Source of the DNA: DASXPG01 sp035559335
GTDB taxonomy: Bacteria; Gemmatimonadota; Gemmatimonadetes; Gemmatimonadales; JACORV01
DNA length: 6,357 nt
Direction: 5' to 3'
NCBI GenBank assembly: GCA_035559335.1
Contig: DATMBH010000225.1
Coordinates: 1 to 6,357, forward strand
Position 1 is the first letter of the stretch. Each line of letters begins with the position of its first letter. Positions 4,952-6,357 of this stretch are shown in pieces. The position numbers and the translations under genes were made by a program. Under the pieces are notes generated by a model, which was not told where the DNA came from, ran no database searches, and saw nothing but the letters and a program-made list of their open reading frames with translations.

Positions 4952-6223
4952 ATGAAGGTGGTGAGCGCCGCGGAGGCGGTGGGGGCCATCCGGTCGGGGC
5001 AGCAGCTTTTCGTGCAGGGCGGCGCCGCCACGCCATCGGTCCTGCTGGATGCCCTGGTCGCTCGGGCCGGCGAGCTGCGGGACGTTGGGGTGGTGCACTT
5101 CCACACCGAGGGGCCCGGGCCGCACCTGCAGCGCGCGGTGGCCGACAGTTTCCGGCACAAGGCGCTGTTCATCGGGGCGAACGCTCGCGAGGCAGTCAAC
5201 GAGGGTCGCGCCGAGTACGTGCCGGTCTTCCTCTCCGACGTTCCGGAGCTCTTCACATCCGGCGTCCTGCCCCTGGACGCGGTGCTGATCAACGTCAGCC
5301 GCCCCGACGCCCACGGCTTCTGCTCGCTGGGCACCAGCGTGGACGCCACGCTGGCGGCAGTCCGGTCGGCGAAGACGGTGATTGCACAGCTGAACGCGGC
5401 CATGCCGCGCACGCACGGCGACACCTTCGTGCACGTGGGGGAGATCGACCTGGCCACCGAGGTGGACGTGCCGCCCTACGAGCACGGCGAGCCGGAGATC
5501 GACGAGGTGGCACGGCGGATCGGCGAGCATGTCGCCGAGCTGGTCCCGGACGGGGCCACGCTGCAGCTGGGCATCGGTGCCATCCCGGCCGCCACCGCCG
5601 AGGCGCTGCGCGGCAAGCGCGACCTGGGCGTGCACACCGAGATGTTCACCGATGCGGTGATGGAGCTCGTGGAGTGCGGCGCGGTCACCGGCGCTCGCAA
5701 GGAGATCAACCGCGGCAAGGTCGTCTCCGCCTTCCTGATGGGCACGCGGCGGCTGTACGAGTTCGTGGATGACAACCCGATGATCGAGCTGCGCCCGGTG
5801 GACTACACCAACGACACCGCGGTCATCCGCCGCTTCCGGCGCATGGTGGCCATCAACTCGGCGATCCAGGTGGATGTCTCCGGGCAGGTGGCCGCCGACT
5901 CCATCGGTCGCCGCTTCTACTCAGGGGTTGGCGGCCAGATGGACTTCATCCGCGGCGCGGCCCTGGCGCCGGAGGGACGCGCCATCATCGCCCTGCCCTC
6001 GACCGCGGCCGGTGGGCGGGTGAGCCGTATCGTGCCCGTCCTGGACGAGGGGGCAGGGGTCGTCACCACCCGCGCCCACGTTCGCACCGTGATCACCGAG
6101 TACGGGGTGGCCGAGCTCCACGGCCGCAGCGTCCAGGAGCGGGCGCGGGCGCTGATCGCCATCGCTCACCCGCAGTTCCGCGACGAGCTGGAGCAGCGGG
6201 CACGCGAGGCGCACCTGGCCTAG
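4952..6223 (+). CDS. Acetyl-CoA hydrolase / 4-hydroxybutyrate CoA-transferase family protein
   Basis: The 423-residue cytoplasmic enzyme belongs to the family of acetyl-CoA hydrolase, succinyl-CoA:acetate and 4-hydroxybutyrate CoA-transferases, which move CoA between acyl-CoA and a carboxylate through a glutamyl-CoA thioester. Visible landmarks are LQLGIGAIP (204-212), HTEMFTDAVMELVECG (228-243), GVGGQMDFIRGA (325-336) and EYGVAELHG (383-391). Glu230 in HTE is the expected catalytic Glu, matching Glu238 of the clostridial 4-hydroxybutyrate enzyme as I remember it. Length and C-terminus (IAHPQFRDELEQRA) are normal for the family, so the gene looks complete. The donor/acceptor pair cannot be assigned; acetate, propionate, succinate or 4-hydroxybutyrate are all possible. 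Start: ATG 4952 follows a -10-like TACACT by 7 bp (leaderless option). GTG 4958 has GGAGG (4946-4950) at 7-nt spacing, and GTG 4931 is in frame without an SD. The stop TAG (6221-6223) lies in the target site of the adjoining IS481-like element. Confidence 0.92.
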   Translation: MKVVSAAEAVGAIRSGQQLFVQGGAATPSVLLDALVARAGELRDVGVVHFHTEGPGPHLQRAVADSFRHKALFIGANAREAVNEGRAEYVPVFLSDVPELFTSGVLPLDAVLINVSRPDAHGFCSLGTSVDATLAAVRSAKTVIAQLNAAMPRTHGDTFVHVGEIDLATEVDVPPYEHGEPEIDEVARRIGEHVAELVPDGATLQLGIGAIPAATAEALRGKRDLGVHTEMFTDAVMELVECGAVTGARKEINRGKVVSAFLMGTRRLYEFVDDNPMIELRPVDYTNDTAVIRRFRRMVAINSAIQVDVSGQVAADSIGRRFYSGVGGQMDFIRGAALAPEGRAIIALPSTAAGGRVSRIVPVLDEGAGVVTTRAHVRTVITEYGVAELHGRSVQERARALIAIAHPQFRDELEQRAREAHLA

Positions 6224-6224
6224 G
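6219..6224. repeat. Putative 6-bp target site (NCTAGN) of the IS481-like element
   Basis: CCTAGG fits the NCTAGN target reported for IS481 and IS1002 of Bordetella, which duplicate 6 bp on insertion. It immediately precedes TGT, the expected outer end of the element. The second copy would lie beyond the window, so the duplication itself is not seen. Confidence 0.6.
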
Positions 6225-6357
6225 TGTTCTTCCCCATCAGGTTGTTGACGGTCGGGACGCGGCTCATCGGCGGCTGGCCTCCGAGTGACCAGTGCGGTCT
6301 CGAGCGATTGTAGAAGTCCACGAAGCTCGGCAGGGCCGTTGCGCGGGCGACGGTGTC
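6220..6357 (-). CDS. IS481-family transposase, C-terminal 45 residues (gene continues past the window)
   Basis: The minus-strand frame is open from the window edge (6357) to TAG (6222-6220). It encodes 45 residues containing 'FVDFYNRSRPHWSLGGQPPMSRV' and ending '...VNNLMGKNT'. The YNxxRPHxxLGGxxPxSR pattern is the hallmark of the C-terminal end of the DDE (rve-type) catalytic region in IS481-family and related IS3-group transposases; the 'NNLxGxxT' ending favours IS481. The catalytic Asp residues and the HTH domain lie outside the window. It is convergent with the CoA-transferase gene, and the stop codons of the two genes overlap within CTAG. The last two codons (ACC TAG) are largely supplied by the target-site sequence rather than by the element. 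Confidence 0.88.
   Translation of the reverse strand, partial: DTVARATALPSFVDFYNRSRPHWSLGGQPPMSRVPTVNNLMGKNT
6225..6357 (-). mobile_element. IS481-family insertion sequence, terminal 133 bp (partial)
   Basis: The element's end nearest the transposase stop is placed at 6225, where the sequence reads TGTTCTTCCCCATCAGGTTG. A TGT terminus followed by an AGGTTGT-like block is what I recall for IS481 ends. The boundary agrees with the NCTAGN target directly outside it and with coding sequence of the CoA-transferase ending normally at its other side. The opposite terminal repeat is not in the window. Confidence 0.72.

Noticed and set aside
4799..5635. 280-residue N-terminal extension of the stress protein frame on the minus strand
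   Set aside because: It is antisense to the CoA-transferase and lacks any family similarity, while a strong SD and the UspA N-terminus both fix the start at 4798.
4900..5772. 290-codon + strand frame overlapping the CoA-transferase gene
   Set aside because: It is a shifted frame of the CoA-transferase with an Arg/Gly-rich product; the other frame carries the conserved family motifs.

Overview
The window is a high-GC bacterial chromosomal segment (roughly 70% G+C by eye) carrying ordinary housekeeping and accessory genes, interrupted at its right end by an insertion sequence. Gene content and codon use (G/C-ending codons, few Shine-Dalgarno sites, a tRNA with genomically encoded CCA) fit a high-GC soil or freshwater lineage such as Actinomycetota or high-GC Chloroflexota. 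Nothing here fixes the phylum.

Left block (1-1340, + strand): the 3' end of a truncated gene whose product ends in one membrane helix, then, 5 bp later, a complete polytopic membrane protein of the ABC-2-like permease type. They look like the tail of an ABC-exporter operon whose ATPase would lie upstream. A GC-rich hairpin follows the permease stop. From 1341 to 1891 there is about 550 bp with no convincing gene; it holds that hairpin and a 3 x 9-bp tandem repeat. Then comes tRNA-Arg(UCU).

Middle block (1988-3823): an HxlR-family winged-helix regulator with a C-terminal SCP2-like extension (- strand) is divergent from an alpha/beta-hydrolase with a complete catalytic triad (+ strand). The 112-bp gap between them contains a clean inverted repeat, GAAGTT-N9-AACTTC, a natural candidate operator. 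The pair reads as a small regulator/enzyme module of unknown substrate.

Right block (3839-6223): a tandem-domain universal stress protein (- strand, strong SD) is divergent from a CoA-transferase of the acetyl-CoA hydrolase / 4-hydroxybutyrate CoA-transferase family (+ strand), across a 153-bp shared regulatory region.

Right edge (6219-6357): the last 45 codons of an IS481-family transposase (- strand). The element appears to have landed on an NCTAGN target that contains the stop codon of the CoA-transferase gene. The four bases CTAG now supply TAG stop codons to both converging genes. This is the most instructive structure in the window. I see no phage, CRISPR, toxin-antitoxin or defence locus, and no clearly new multi-gene system. 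The other points worth checking are a strand-biased repeated word (CATCGGTC) and several palindromes.
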